This document shows positions 53,342 through 63,007 of a DNA stretch of 64,000 nt, one piece after another; within the stretch, counting starts at the first letter, position 1; every line of letters begins with the position of its first letter. The DNA is from Phyllobacterium sophorae (lineage in GTDB: Bacteria > Pseudomonadota > Alphaproteobacteria > Rhizobiales > Rhizobiaceae): positions 124,001 to 188,000 of the forward strand of contig NZ_PGGM01000006.1 in NCBI RefSeq assembly GCF_003010965.1, in the 5' to 3' direction. The position numbers and the translations under genes were made by a program. The notes below the pieces were generated by a model that was not told the origin of the DNA, made no database searches, and was given only the letters and a program-made list of their open reading frames with translations.

Positions 53342-56300
53342 ACTGGAACATTTCCGCGTGGTCGATCCGCAACCCGGTTCCGTCGATCCTTCTTTTTGTC
53401 GTGCTCGTCGTACTCGGCTTGATGGCCTTTGCCAAGCTGCCGATCACGCGCTTTCCGAACATCGATGTGCCGCTGATTTCTGTCTCGGTCACGGACCCCG
53501 GTGTCGCTCCCACCGAACTAGAAACGCAGATTGCCAAGCGCGTCGAAGATTCGGTCGCCAATATTACCGGCGTCAAGAATGTCACCAGCAATCTGACTGA
53601 AGGCAATTCGACGACCCTCGTCGAGTTTCGCCTGGAAGTTGATACACAAAAGGCGCTTAACGACGTCAAGGACGCCGTTTCGCGTATCCGCGACGATCTT
53701 CCGGCGACAATCAAGGAGCCGATCATCAACTCTGTTGATGTGGAAGGTTCGGCGATTCTGACCTATGGCGTCTCGGCACCGGCAATGACGTCAGAAGAGC
53801 TTTCCTGGTTCGTCGATGACAAGATCCTCCGCGACATCCAGGGGCTGAAAGGCGTCGGCCGCGTCGAACGCTATGGCGGTGTAACCCGTGAGGTCCGCGT
53901 CGCGCTCGATCCAGACCGCTTGACTGCGCTCGGAGTGACGGCCGCGGATGTCAATCGTGCGCTGAAATCCATGAACGCCGACCTGACCGGCGGGCGCGGC
54001 GACCTTGGTACGACCCAGCAGACGATCCGTACGCTCGGCGCGTCGCGGACGCTCGATGATCTGCGAGCCGTGGAAATTCCACTGGCAGGCGGACGTTCGG
54101 TACGGCTGGATGCGCTTGGAACTGTAAGCGATTCCTATGAGGAGCCGAAATCCTTTGCCCGGGTGAACAATCAGACCGTCGTCTCACTCGGCGTGTTCCG
54201 CGCCAAGGGCGCCAGCGATGCCGACGTCTATGCGCTGGTGCAGGCGCGCATGGACCAGCTGCAGCAGAAATATCCTGACGCGCGTTTCAATATCATCGAT
54301 AATTCGGTGAACTACACCTATGGCAACTATGAATCGGCCATGAGTTCACTGGTCGAAGGCGCGCTGCTGTCGATTGTCGTCGTCTTTCTGTTCCTGCGTA
54401 ACATTCGCGCGACCTTGATCGCCGCGGTTGCATTGCCACTGTCGGCCATCCCCACGTTCTGGGCGATCGATATGCTCGGCTTCTCACTCAATCTCATCAG
54501 CCTGCTCGGCATCACACTGGTGACTGGTATCCTCGTAGACGATGCGATTGTGGAGATCGAGAACATTGTCCGGCACATGCGGTCGGGCAAATCGCCGTAC
54601 CGGGCTTCCCTGGAAGCTGCCGACGAGATTGGTCTGGCGGTCATCGCCATTTCCGTAACCATCATTGCCGTCTTCGCGCCCGTCAGCTTCATGAGCGGAA
54701 TTGCCGGTCAGTATTTCAAACAGTTCGGCCTGACTGTGGCGGTGGCCGTGTTCTTCTCGCTTCTCGTCGCTCGACTGATCACGCCGATGATGACGGCTTA
54801 TCTTCTGCGTGATCGCAAGAGCCTGCATCATGGCGACCAGGAAACCGGCTGGATTCGCGCCTATACGCGGTTTCTGACTGTGACTTTGCGTTATCGCTGG
54901 CTTACGCTGATCAGCGGCGTCGCCATATTTGCTGTGGCGATCTGGGCAATGGGCTTCCTGCCTTCCGGCTTCGTGCCGCCGCAAGATGAGGCGCGCGTTG
55001 CCGTCAGTCTTGAATTGCCGCCTGGTGCGCCGATCGAGGAAACTCGCCGGGTGACCGATCAGGCGGCATCGCTTATGCGCGAAATCCCGGAAGTGCAGCA
55101 GACCTACGTTACTGGCGGATCGTCGCCGACCGGGTCGCTTGACACGCGGCGCGCCACGATGATCGTCAAGCTCAGTCACAAGAGTGAGCGCGACCGGACG
55201 CAGAAGCAGGTTGAGGCCGACATTTTCAACAAACTCTCCGAAGTACCTGATTTGCGTGCGAATTTCGTCAATGATCGCGGCGAGCGCGAGTTCGCTGTCG
55301 GCGTTATTGGCAGCAACGGCGACAAGGTGAATGAACAGGCGCGTCTGCTCCAGAGCGCGATGACGGCAACCGGCAGTTTCCAGGCGGTGTCCTCGACCGC
55401 TGCGCTCGACCGGCCCGAAATCATTGTCACGCCGCGTATGGACAAGCTGGCCGAACTCGGTATTTCAACGACCGCACTGTCGGACGCATTGCGCGTGGCA
55501 ACACTGGGTGACCTCGATCCTAACCTTGCCAAATACACGGTTGGCGATCGCCAGATACCGATTAGGGTTCAATTGACGGAAGAGTCCCGCCGCGATCTTT
55601 CCATTCTCAGCACGCTGACCGTAACGGCTCCTTCCGGTGTCGTCGTGCCACTGGAATCGATTGCCGAAATCAGCTTTGGGCAGGGTCCATCCTCGATCGA
55701 GCGCTTCAATCGCGAACGCCGCATCGTTGTCGGTGCCAATATGGCGGGCGGCAAGGAGATCGGCGAGGGGCTCTCGATCGTCAAGAATCTGCCCGAGGCC
55801 AAATCCATGCCGGATGGCGTGCGCATTCAGGAAACAGGTGATGCGGAAGTCATGGGCGAAGTCTTTGCCGGCTTCCGTGACGCGATGATCATGGGGCTCA
55901 TGCTGGTCTTCGTCGTGCTGATCCTGCTGTTTGGCAGTATCTTCCATGCCTTCACTATCCTGATGTCCTTGCCGTTGTCGATTGCCGGCGTTGCAGTTGC
56001 CCTTCTGCTGACCAACAACTCGGTCTCGATGGCGGTGGTCATCGGAATTTTGATGCTGATGGGTATTGTTACGAAGAACGCCATCATGCTCGTCGATTTT
56101 GCCATTGAAGAAGTGAAACATGGCATACCGCGAAACGAGGCCATCATCGATGCCGGCCGCAAGCGCGTCCGCCCCATCGTCATGACGACAATTGCGATGT
56201 CAGCCGGTATGCTGCCAGCGGCCATGGCTTTCGGCGATGGCGGTGAATTCCGCGCGCCAATGGCCATTGCGGTGATCGGCGGCCTGCTGGTCTCCACTGT

Positions 56301-56481
56301 TCTTTCACTGGTTTTCGTACCGTCCTTCTATACGATCATGGACGATGTGAGCCACTGGATGGGCCGGGCCTTCTATTGGTCGTTCCGGCCGAACAGTCCG
56401 GATGAGGCTACCAAAAACTCCGGCACGCGTACTGTTCCGCTGCATCCCTCGAGCGGGCCTATCGCCGAAGCAGCCGAATAG
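53338..56481 (+). CDS. RND-family multidrug efflux transporter
   Basis: 1047 residues, full AcrB/MdtC length. Twelve helices; the pump features are FPNIDVPLISVSVTDPGVAPTELE near the N-terminus, the TM4 proton-relay pair in GILVDDAIVEIENI, and repeat-2 segments (AIMLVDFAIEEVKHG, IVMTTIAMSAGMLPAAMAFG). The MNWNISAWSIRNPVPSILLF start and general pattern are closest to the HAE-1/MdtBC-like group. Drug or metabolite spectrum cannot be predicted. It is translationally coupled to the adaptor gene and probably controlled by the TetR repressor. Confidence 0.95.
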   Translation: MNWNISAWSIRNPVPSILLFVVLVVLGLMAFAKLPITRFPNIDVPLISVSVTDPGVAPTELETQIAKRVEDSVANITGVKNVTSNLTEGNSTTLVEFRLEVDTQKALNDVKDAVSRIRDDLPATIKEPIINSVDVEGSAILTYGVSAPAMTSEELSWFVDDKILRDIQGLKGVGRVERYGGVTREVRVALDPDRLTALGVTAADVNRALKSMNADLTGGRGDLGTTQQTIRTLGASRTLDDLRAVEIPLAGGRSVRLDALGTVSDSYEEPKSFARVNNQTVVSLGVFRAKGASDADVYALVQARMDQLQQKYPDARFNIIDNSVNYTYGNYESAMSSLVEGALLSIVVVFLFLRNIRATLIAAVALPLSAIPTFWAIDMLGFSLNLISLLGITLVTGILVDDAIVEIENIVRHMRSGKSPYRASLEAADEIGLAVIAISVTIIAVFAPVSFMSGIAGQYFKQFGLTVAVAVFFSLLVARLITPMMTAYLLRDRKSLHHGDQETGWIRAYTRFLTVTLRYRWLTLISGVAIFAVAIWAMGFLPSGFVPPQDEARVAVSLELPPGAPIEETRRVTDQAASLMREIPEVQQTYVTGGSSPTGSLDTRRATMIVKLSHKSERDRTQKQVEADIFNKLSEVPDLRANFVNDRGEREFAVGVIGSNGDKVNEQARLLQSAMTATGSFQAVSSTAALDRPEIIVTPRMDKLAELGISTTALSDALRVATLGDLDPNLAKYTVGDRQIPIRVQLTEESRRDLSILSTLTVTAPSGVVVPLESIAEISFGQGPSSIERFNRERRIVVGANMAGGKEIGEGLSIVKNLPEAKSMPDGVRIQETGDAEVMGEVFAGFRDAMIMGLMLVFVVLILLFGSIFHAFTILMSLPLSIAGVAVALLLTNNSVSMAVVIGILMLMGIVTKNAIMLVDFAIEEVKHGIPRNEAIIDAGRKRVRPIVMTTIAMSAGMLPAAMAFGDGGEFRAPMAIAVIGGLLVSTVLSLVFVPSFYTIMDDVSHWMGRAFYWSFRPNSPDEATKNSGTRTVPLHPSSGPIAEAAE

Positions 56482-56487
56482 GTGATA

Positions 56488-57387
56488 TCAGATTGGATGG
56501 CGGAGAGCCGCCATCCGCACCCGCTTTCGAGCGTGGTACATTTGCCAGAGTGAGTGGCAGATGAGGGCAGTGATGATGATGACGCCGCCCACAAGAGTTG
56601 GATCGCTTGGTCTTTCGGCGAAAACCAGCCAGACCCATATGGGCGTTAGCACCGTTTCCAGCAGATAGAACATCGCCACTTCCGGACCGGAGATGAATCG
56701 AGGGCCCGTGGCGAGACACAGGAAAGCGATGGTCGTCACCACCGCGCCGTTGAAGATGATCCATCCGGGCACGGCGACAGTGTAGCCATGCTGTGACACC
56801 ATGAAGGCGGCAACCAGCATTGGCAGCGCCGTTCCCATGATCGCGGCGAAACCCATATCCTTGCCTGACGAGCGAGTGACGGTAATCGCCAGGGAAAGTA
56901 TGAACGTAGATAGGAGTGCGACAAGATCGCCAAATACGTGACCGGAGGATAGCCCTTCACGCACAATGATTCCAACTCCGATCAGCATGAAAAACATGGC
57001 GACGAAGGTAATTGTCTTTGGCCGCTCCTTCAGGAAAACCCACGACAGCAGGGCCGAGAAAACCGTGTTGAACGCAAGGATAAAGACGAGGTTTGCCGTC
57101 CTCGTGTTGTAGACAGCGATCATGAAGGTAATGGACGCAAGGCCGTAGAGCCCGGCCACGACGAACCCGATGCGGCCCGGGACGATTGTGCGCAGTCTGC
57201 CGGTTGCAAGACTCCAGACCGCCCAGATGATGAGCGCGCTGATGAATGTTGTGACACTGCGCAACAGCAAGGTTGACCAGGTCTCACCCTGGCCAAGCCG
57301 GAGCAGAGGTATATCGGCGGAAAGGACAAGCCCGCCAATGCCCGTGATGAGCAGGCCCTTGCGGTGATCGAGCTGTAATTGGGACAT
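56488..57387 (-). CDS. EamA-family (DMT) permease
   Basis: 299 residues with ten helices in two EamA repeats (ITGIGGLVLSADIPLLRLG start; FAERPSDPTLVGGVIIITALI end). Probable inner-membrane metabolite exporter. It ends 6 bp from the convergent RND gene. A GGATGGCGG / CCGCCATCC hairpin (56495-56516) sits in its last codons and may help terminate both transcripts. Confidence 0.9.
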   Translation of the reverse strand: MSQLQLDHRKGLLITGIGGLVLSADIPLLRLGQGETWSTLLLRSVTTFISALIIWAVWSLATGRLRTIVPGRIGFVVAGLYGLASITFMIAVYNTRTANLVFILAFNTVFSALLSWVFLKERPKTITFVAMFFMLIGVGIIVREGLSSGHVFGDLVALLSTFILSLAITVTRSSGKDMGFAAIMGTALPMLVAAFMVSQHGYTVAVPGWIIFNGAVVTTIAFLCLATGPRFISGPEVAMFYLLETVLTPIWVWLVFAERPSDPTLVGGVIIITALICHSLWQMYHARKRVRMAALRHPI

Positions 57388-57469
57388 GCGGCGTTTCCGG
57401 AATTTTTATTATTATACCGCGTGGTCTAGCGGGGATTGATATTGTCGTCCAGAGCGACCATTGCTGACC

Positions 57470-58216
57470 TCAGTCGCGACGCTCCCAGCCCTTGGGTCCC
57501 AGATGTTCTTGTGGCTTGTAGCGGATCTTGTATTGCATCTTGCGTGATCCCTCGACCCAGTAGCCCAAATAGACATGCGGTAGTCCCGCCGCCGCGGCGC
57601 GCTGGATATGATCGAGAATCATGAAGGTACCGAGCGAGCGGTTCGCATGCTCCGGATTGAAAAACGAATATACCATGGATAGTCCATCGCCCATCACATC
57701 CGTCAGGGCCACGGCGATGAGCTCGCCTTCGCCTTTCTTGGTGATGAAGGAATCCGGTCCGCGACGCCGGTACTCGATGATCTGGGTTGGCACATGGGTG
57801 TCCTCGATCATCATCGCATAATCGAGCACAGTCATTTCCGACATGCCACCCTTGTTGTGGCGAGCATCAAGATAGTGGCGGAACAGGGAATATTGCTCAG
57901 TCGAAGGTTCGGCATGGTGGATATTGCCGATCAGGTCGCGATTTCGGTTCCAGACGCGACGCATCGATTTGTCCTGCCGGAACTCACCGGCGAGAATACG
58001 CACCGATACGCATGCACGGCAGTTCTCGCAGGCCGGACGATAGGCGATGTTCTGCGAACGGCGAAATCCACCCTGCGTCAGGAGATCATTGAGTTCGCTC
58101 GCTCGGCCGCCAACCAGATGCGTGAAGACCTTTCGCTCAAGCTGGCCCTCCAGATAGGGACAGGGCGAGGGGGCTGTCAGGAAGAACTGCGGTGACTGCT
58201 GTGGTTGGTGCGTCAT
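57470..58216 (-). CDS. bpt: Aspartate/glutamate leucyltransferase
   Basis: 248 residues. The ATE-family N-terminal CPYL and [14 protein letters not shown] cysteine motifs are intact, as is the C-terminal domain ([32 protein letters not shown]). Bpt adds Leu to N-terminal Asp or Glu and so feeds the N-end rule degradation pathway (ClpS/ClpAP). Start ATG 58216. Confidence 0.93.
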   Translation of the reverse strand: MTHQPQQSPQFFLTAPSPCPYLEGQLERKVFTHLVGGRASELNDLLTQGGFRRSQNIAYRPACENCRACVSVRILAGEFRQDKSMRRVWNRNRDLIGNIHHAEPSTEQYSLFRHYLDARHNKGGMSEMTVLDYAMMIEDTHVPTQIIEYRRRGPDSFITKKGEGELIAVALTDVMGDGLSMVYSFFNPEHANRSLGTFMILDHIQRAAAAGLPHVYLGYWVEGSRKMQYKIRYKPQEHLGPKGWERRD

Positions 58217-58317
58217 TCAAGGTCCTGGAACGGTCTGCAATGCCTATAGAATCGTACGACCGCTTCAAACGTCAATTCAATTATATTGCATTCAGCTGTG
58301 AATGTCTTCGTTGAGAC

Positions 58318-58740
58318 TTATCTCAAGGAAAGACTGGTGCAGCGTGTCCCGTTCCAGGTGTGACTGGCTGCATCGAACCTGCCATTGTTCGAACCGCCCC
58401 AGCGTGCCTTGAATTCCTTATAGTCATCGGAAAAATCGAGTTCGAGTAATCCGGTGCCGTACTTGTCGGTCCACACCAGCGTTCGCGACGTACCGGTACC
58501 TGGTTCCTTTTCCGTCACCGTGCCCTCGACACGGCCGTCCGGTTCGTCGAGTTCGTACGTGCCCGTTATGCGGCCGTCCTTATCCACATTCAGCATGGTT
58601 TCCACGTCTTGATAGTCACCACTGGAAATCACCTCACCGCAAAAGCGGCCAGCTGGCGACGCGGCCATGCTGCTTGCAGTTCCAAAACCAAATAACGCAA
58701 GCGCCACCAGAGCGAATGCAATTGAACGTATATTCATCAT
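58318..58740 (-). CDS. Small secreted protein, DUF2147-like
   Basis: About 140 residues; ATG 58740 or 58737 are both possible. Signal peptide IRSIAFALVALALFGFGTASS. The mature protein (SPAGRFCGEVISSGDYQD, then alternating strands ITGTYELDEPDGRVEGTVTE and LLELDFSDDYKEFKARW) looks like a small lipocalin-like beta-barrel, similar to but not a certain match for DUF2147. It has one disulphide pair candidate (the Cys in RFCGE and TRCTS). Confidence 0.6.
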   Translation of the reverse strand: MMNIRSIAFALVALALFGFGTASSMAASPAGRFCGEVISSGDYQDVETMLNVDKDGRITGTYELDEPDGRVEGTVTEKEPGTGTSRTLVWTDKYGTGLLELDFSDDYKEFKARWGGSNNGRFDAASHTWNGTRCTSLSLR

Positions 58741-58757
58741 AATCAAGCCGAATGAAG

Positions 58758-58781
58758 AAGGGCTCCAGATCGGGAGCCCTT
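58758..58781 (-). terminator. Terminator-like hairpin behind the RDD gene
   Basis: AAGGGCTCC / GGAGCCCTT, 9-bp stem and 6-nt loop, followed on the minus strand by a weak T-rich stretch (CTTCATT). Confidence 0.65.
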
Positions 58782-58785
58782 GGGA

Positions 58786-59256
58786 TCAGTTGTAAGCGCG
58801 GACAACCACTGTGCCCAGAAGCAGGTCATGCACAGTCCGCTTGCGGTCAAGAAACAGCGTTGCCAGCAGAATAAGTGGTGTCAGCACCACATTCAGCCCC
58901 CAGAAAAGGACCGTGTGCACGACAGCAAGCAGGCTATCGACTTTCTGCCCGTCGAGCCGCTCCAGCCTTAGCCCCATCATCTGCATGCCCTTCGTCGCCT
59001 GGCGTGGTCCGCCCATTGTCGTCGCGACATAGGCAAGGGCAACTGCAGGAAACATGATGCCGTAGAGCATCCAGCCGACGCCAAGCGTTGCCACGCCGAG
59101 GATTGCAATCAGGAGCGCCACGGGAATACAAAGAAAGAACACGATCAGGTAGTCGATCAGGAAAGCGAAGACGCGGCTGGTCCGCACACCCTGATACATC
59201 CGCCAATCATCCAGGCGGTTGGTGATGATTTCGCCATCAAGGGTCTTCGCGTTCAT
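58786..59256 (-). CDS. RDD-family membrane protein
   Basis: 156 residues. The RDD start is represented by SRVFAFLIDYLIVFFLCIPV; further helices and the C-terminal NVVLTPLILLATLFLDRKRTVHDLLLGTVVV (with the RDD-type H-D-L-L-x-G-T-V ending) are characteristic. It is an integral inner-membrane protein of uncertain, perhaps transport, function. It lies downstream of hemB on the same strand with 80 bp between. Confidence 0.9.
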   Translation of the reverse strand: MNAKTLDGEIITNRLDDWRMYQGVRTSRVFAFLIDYLIVFFLCIPVALLIAILGVATLGVGWMLYGIMFPAVALAYVATTMGGPRQATKGMQMMGLRLERLDGQKVDSLLAVVHTVLFWGLNVVLTPLILLATLFLDRKRTVHDLLLGTVVVRAYN

Positions 59257-59336
59257 TTCGTTTCCTGTTTCAATGGGACGGGCACATTGCCGCCCTCCAG
59301 AAATTGGGAATTCCAGAACGATAATTCAAGAAGAAA

Positions 59337-60374
59337 TCAGGAGCCGGCTTTCAACCGCTCTGCGACCGTCGGTGCGAAGTAGGTCAAGATACCGTCACAG
59401 CCGGCCCGCTTGAAGGCGAGCAGGGTTTCCATCATAACCCGTTCCTCATCGATCCAGCCATTGGCGCCCGCTGCCTTGATCATCGTGTATTCACCTGACA
59501 CCTGATAGGCGAAGGTCGGCATCGCAAATGTGTCTTTCAAGCGGCGGATGATGTCGAGATAGGGAAGTCCCGGCTTTACCATGAGCGAGTCCGCGCCCTC
59601 GGCCAGATCCTGTCCGGCCTCGCGCACCGCTTCATCGGCGTTCGCCGGGTCGATATAGTAGGTCTTCTTGTCGCCCTTCAGCCGCCCTGAAGTGCCTATA
59701 GCCTCGCGGTATGGACCATAAAACGCCGAAGCGAACTTGGTCGCGTAGGCCATGATCGCGACGTCCTGGAAGCCATTCTGGTCTAGCGCGTCGCGAATGG
59801 CGCCAATTCGTCCATCCATCATGTCCGAAGGCGCAATAATGTCGGCACCTGCAACAGCTTGAAGCACCGCGCCCTTGGTAATCTGTTCGACGGTTTCATC
59901 ATTGACGATGATGCCGTCGCGCAGGATGCCGTCATGACCATGGCTGGTGAAGGGATCGAGCGCAACATCGGTGATCATGCCGATTTCCGGTACCGCATCC
60001 TTGATTGCTCGTGTGGCGCGATTGATGAGGTTATCCGGATCGAGTATGCCCGAGCCTGCATCGTCCCGCCGGGCGGGATCAATGTTGGCAAAGGTGGCAA
60101 TGGCGGGGATACCAAGTTTGGCCGCACGCTCGGCCTCGCGCACGGCCATGTCCACGGAAAAGCGCTGAACTCCCGGCATGGCACTGATGTCCTCACGCCG
60201 GTTGGTGCCCTCGCACAGGAATATTGGCCAGATCAGATCATTCACCGTCAGCTGATTTTCCTGAACCAGACGCCGTGACCAATCAGCCTTGCGCATACGC
60301 CGCAGGCGGCGGCTCTGCGTGATTTCATCGACAGATCTCGGCGCGCGGGCCTGAAATGCGGGGTGTTTGTTCAT
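59337..60374 (-). CDS. hemB: Porphobilinogen synthase (delta-aminolevulinic acid dehydratase)
   Basis: 345 residues. It condenses two aminolevulinate molecules in tetrapyrrole synthesis. The two active-site lysines lie in AYATKFASAFYGPYREA and MVKPGLPYLDII. The N-terminal RRMRKADWSRRLVQENQL is typical of the alphaproteobacterial form. Start ATG 60374. Confidence 0.96.
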   Translation of the reverse strand: MNKHPAFQARAPRSVDEITQSRRLRRMRKADWSRRLVQENQLTVNDLIWPIFLCEGTNRREDISAMPGVQRFSVDMAVREAERAAKLGIPAIATFANIDPARRDDAGSGILDPDNLINRATRAIKDAVPEIGMITDVALDPFTSHGHDGILRDGIIVNDETVEQITKGAVLQAVAGADIIAPSDMMDGRIGAIRDALDQNGFQDVAIMAYATKFASAFYGPYREAIGTSGRLKGDKKTYYIDPANADEAVREAGQDLAEGADSLMVKPGLPYLDIIRRLKDTFAMPTFAYQVSGEYTMIKAAGANGWIDEERVMMETLLAFKRAGCDGILTYFAPTVAERLKAGS

Positions 60375-60533
60375 GATTGCTGCCTTGTCCGCCGATCGCA
60401 GACATTTTTCCTGTTGTTTGGAATGGTTTTAACAGGGATCGCGCTGTGGACCAAGATGCCAGCCAATATATGTGATCCATTGACGCGGTGCGCCGGAGTT
60501 TCCTAACCTCCGGCAGGAATCCTGGAGGGGTGC

Positions 60534-61589
60534 ATGGAAATCGATTTTGGCGGGCAGGGCGAAATCGTGTTCGAACGGCGGGGCAAGGCCGGCCTGGTGC
60601 GTCTGACGCGACCCAAGGCGCTGAACGCATTGACCCGAACCATGGTCAATGCATTTCACCGGGCGCTCATCGCCTGGTCGACCGATCCCGACGTTCATTG
60701 TGTTGTTGTCGAGGGTGAGGGCCGCGCCTTTTGCGCCGGCGGTGACATCCTTGCTGTCTTTCACGCTGGCCGGTCGGGTAGCCCACTCTATGAATTCTTT
60801 GCGGACGAATACCGGCTTAACGCCTATATCAGGCACTTTCCAAAGCCCTATATTTCCTTGATTGATGGTATCTGCATGGGTGGCGGCGTTGGCATTTCTG
60901 TTCATGGCTCGCATCGAGTCGTAACGGAAAACATCATGTTCGCCATGCCGGAGGTCGGTATCGGCTTCTTTCCGGATGTCGGTGGCAGCGCCTTTCTGCC
61001 GCATCTGCCTGAGCACTTCGGCACCTATCTTGCCTTGACCGGCAATCGCATCCGGCAAGGGGATTGCCTGCAAAGTGGCATCGCCACCCATGCGATCAAG
61101 GCCGAGGACAAGGAAAGGGTGCGGCGGAGTCTGATCAGAACCGGCAATCCCGACATAGCTTTGCGGGGCAAAATCATTAATCCAGACTTTGAAACGCCCG
61201 AGAAAATCCGCGATATGATAGGTGTTCTGTTCGATTCGCGCACACTTGGTGGTTGTCTTATCCGCCTTGCGGCCGCAGGAGTGAACGGGAACGAGTGGGC
61301 GCAGCAGGTTCTTGATCTCATTAATGCGCGCTCCCCGACCAGTCTGCACGTGACGTTCAGACAGATCGAGGAGGGACGTGATCTCGAGATGGATCAATGC
61401 ATGCAGATGGAGTACCGGATTTTGTCACGCATGCTCGAGAATCACGACTTCTACGAAGGCGTACGCGCTCTTCTCGTCGACAAGGACAATGCACCTGCAT
61501 GGCAGCCTGCGAGTATTGACGACGTTACGCCGGAAATGGTGAATGCCTATTTCGCGTCACTGGGCGAGCGGGAACTGCAATTGACATGA
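60534..61589 (+). CDS. 3-hydroxyisobutyryl-CoA hydrolase-like protein (crotonase superfamily)
   Basis: 351 residues, longer than enoyl-CoA hydratases and matching the HIBCH type. The oxyanion-hole region is GRAFCAGGDILAV and GICMGGGVGISVHGSHRVVT, followed by FAMPEVGIGFFPDVGGSAFL, the extended HIBCH-type loop. It likely acts in valine breakdown on 3-hydroxyisobutyryl-CoA; a simple enoyl-CoA hydratase role is less likely. Start ATG 60534 behind TGGAGGGG. It overlaps the next gene by four bases. Confidence 0.9.
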   Translation: MEIDFGGQGEIVFERRGKAGLVRLTRPKALNALTRTMVNAFHRALIAWSTDPDVHCVVVEGEGRAFCAGGDILAVFHAGRSGSPLYEFFADEYRLNAYIRHFPKPYISLIDGICMGGGVGISVHGSHRVVTENIMFAMPEVGIGFFPDVGGSAFLPHLPEHFGTYLALTGNRIRQGDCLQSGIATHAIKAEDKERVRRSLIRTGNPDIALRGKIINPDFETPEKIRDMIGVLFDSRTLGGCLIRLAAAGVNGNEWAQQVLDLINARSPTSLHVTFRQIEEGRDLEMDQCMQMEYRILSRMLENHDFYEGVRALLVDKDNAPAWQPASIDDVTPEMVNAYFASLGERELQLT

Positions 61590-62014
61590 ACGAAAGACCA
61601 ACGCACCTGCCATTCGACCCGACGATGGCCCAGATGGGCTTTGTCTGGTTCCTGCGGCTTGTTTCAATCTATTGTCTTGTCGCGGGTGTCGGTTATTGGG
61701 CGCAACTCAGTGGCTATTACGAGGGGATGCTGTGGCGCTTCGACCTCATGCCCTGGCAGTGGAAAGTCGCTTCAGTGTCGCTCGCAATGCTTTATCCCGT
61801 GGCTTCCACCGGGCTATGGATGATGGTTTCCTGGGGGCCGGTCATCTGGTTTGTTGCTGCACTGGGTGAAACGTTGATGTTCACGGTCTTCTCCAATTAT
61901 TTCTTCTACAGACCACAGATCGCCATCGTGCATGGCTGCGTGGCTTTTCTTTATATCTGCTTCCGCGCCGTAATTTTTCTGCAGAAACGCCAGCAGGCGA
62001 AGCCGGTGCGATAG
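61586..62014 (+). CDS. Four-helix membrane protein (DUF6163-like)
   Basis: 142 residues with four hydrophobic helices (GFVWFLRLVSIYCLVAGVGYW; VASVSLAMLYPVASTGLWMM; GPVIWFVAALGETLMFTVF; IVHGCVAFLYICFRAVIFL). Its ATG overlaps the stop of the hydrolase gene (ATGA), so the two are coupled. It resembles a small rhizobial membrane family that I recall as DUF6163; function unknown. The tandem repeat starts in its final stop codon region. Confidence 0.75.
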   Translation: MNERPTHLPFDPTMAQMGFVWFLRLVSIYCLVAGVGYWAQLSGYYEGMLWRFDLMPWQWKVASVSLAMLYPVASTGLWMMVSWGPVIWFVAALGETLMFTVFSNYFFYRPQIAIVHGCVAFLYICFRAVIFLQKRQQAKPVR

Positions 62015-62225
62015 AGCAAAGCCAGGAAAAGTGGGCACCGGTTTTCCGTCCGGTTTTGCGGCAGGCGATGAGCAAAGCCAAGAAAAGTGGGCACCGGTTT
62101 TCCGTCCGGTTTTGCGGCAGGCGATGAGCAAAGCCAGGAAAAGTGGGCATCGGTTTTCCGTCCGGTTTTGCGGCAGACGATGAGCAAAGCCAGCACCGGT
62201 TTTCCGTCTGGTTTTGCGAATGGCG
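62014..62225. repeat. Tandem 56-bp repeat, three full and one shortened copy
   Basis: Units begin at 62014, 62070, 62126 and 62182. Copies 1-3 are nearly identical (one or two substitutions); copy 4 lacks about 12 nt and diverges. Each unit contains GTGGGCACCGGTTTTCCG and then CGGTTTTGCGGCAGGCGA, resembling the dispersed intergenic palindrome-type elements of rhizobial genomes. As 56 is not a multiple of three, it is not a coding repeat. Confidence 0.9.
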
Positions 62226-62377
62226 TGACTGCCGGGTAAGTCTTCATTAAGATTGAATTTGATTCATTCACGGTAAGGTACTGTTAAGTCTGTGTTTTAA
62301 GTCGAATTTTATGCGTATTGGATAGTGTTGCCTCAACGGTGAGAAAAATACACCGAAACAACAGTGAGGCAGGTAAT

Positions 62378-62893
62378 ATGAACAACACACAAAGAAAGTC
62401 TGGCGCAAGCTCGCATTCAACACCACGTGACACAGCATTGCGGACACTTTATCTTGAGGCGCTTCAGTTGGTCGAACGGTTACATCGCCGTTTGCTTGAT
62501 GTGGTCAAGGATGAATTTGACCGCAATGGCCGCAGCGACATCAATGCAATTCAGGCATTGCTGCTTTTCAACATCGGCAATGCAGAATTGACCGCCGGTG
62601 AATTGCGCAGCCGCGGATACTATCTGGGTTCGAACGTTTCCTACAATCTGAAGAAACTCGTTGAACTTGGCTTCATATCCCATGAGCGTTCACGCACCGA
62701 TCGCCGCTCGGTTCGGGTCAGTCTGACCGAAAAAGGTTCTGAGGTCGCGGAACTGGTTGCGGGTCTGTACGAACGTCACATTGCTTCGATCGAACACGTC
62801 GGGGGCATCAAGGCGGAAGAATTCCAGTCCATGAACAAGGCTCTTCAGCGTCTCGATCGTTTCTGGAACGACTCCATCGCCTATCGCATGTAG
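62378..62893 (+). CDS. ldtR: MarR-family transcriptional regulator LdtR
   Basis: 171 residues from ATG 62378 (GAGGCAGG upstream). A winged helix-turn-helix is present at about residues 55-120 (LTAGELRSRGYYLGSNVSYNLKKLVELGFI, then SRTDRRSVRVSLTEKG wing) with dimerisation helices on both sides. The N-terminal TALRTLYLEALQLVERLHRRLLDVVKDEF is characteristic of the LdtR group, known from Liberibacter and widespread in Rhizobiales, where it controls an L,D-transpeptidase gene and envelope stress traits. The target promoter is not in this window. Confidence 0.85.
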   Translation: MNNTQRKSGASSHSTPRDTALRTLYLEALQLVERLHRRLLDVVKDEFDRNGRSDINAIQALLLFNIGNAELTAGELRSRGYYLGSNVSYNLKKLVELGFISHERSRTDRRSVRVSLTEKGSEVAELVAGLYERHIASIEHVGGIKAEEFQSMNKALQRLDRFWNDSIAYRM

Positions 62894-63007
62894 GGGATGG
62901 CGCCCTGTAATTGCATCACTGCGGAATTTAAAGTGCTACGGAAAGGCGTAACGATGTATGAGATTGCATACCGGTGCACCCGTTTTCGTGGCACTTCCGT
63001 CCCCGCC

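Noticed and set aside
56495-56516. Separate terminator feature between the RND and EamA genes
   Set aside because: The hairpin lies inside the EamA coding end and has no T run, so it is mentioned only within that gene's entry.
62014-62225. CRISPR array
   Set aside because: Units are directly adjacent without unique spacers, so it is a plain tandem repeat.
61814-62271. Minus-strand repeated coding frames across the 56-bp repeat
   Set aside because: The period is not a multiple of three, so the reading frames merely cycle; no start signals.
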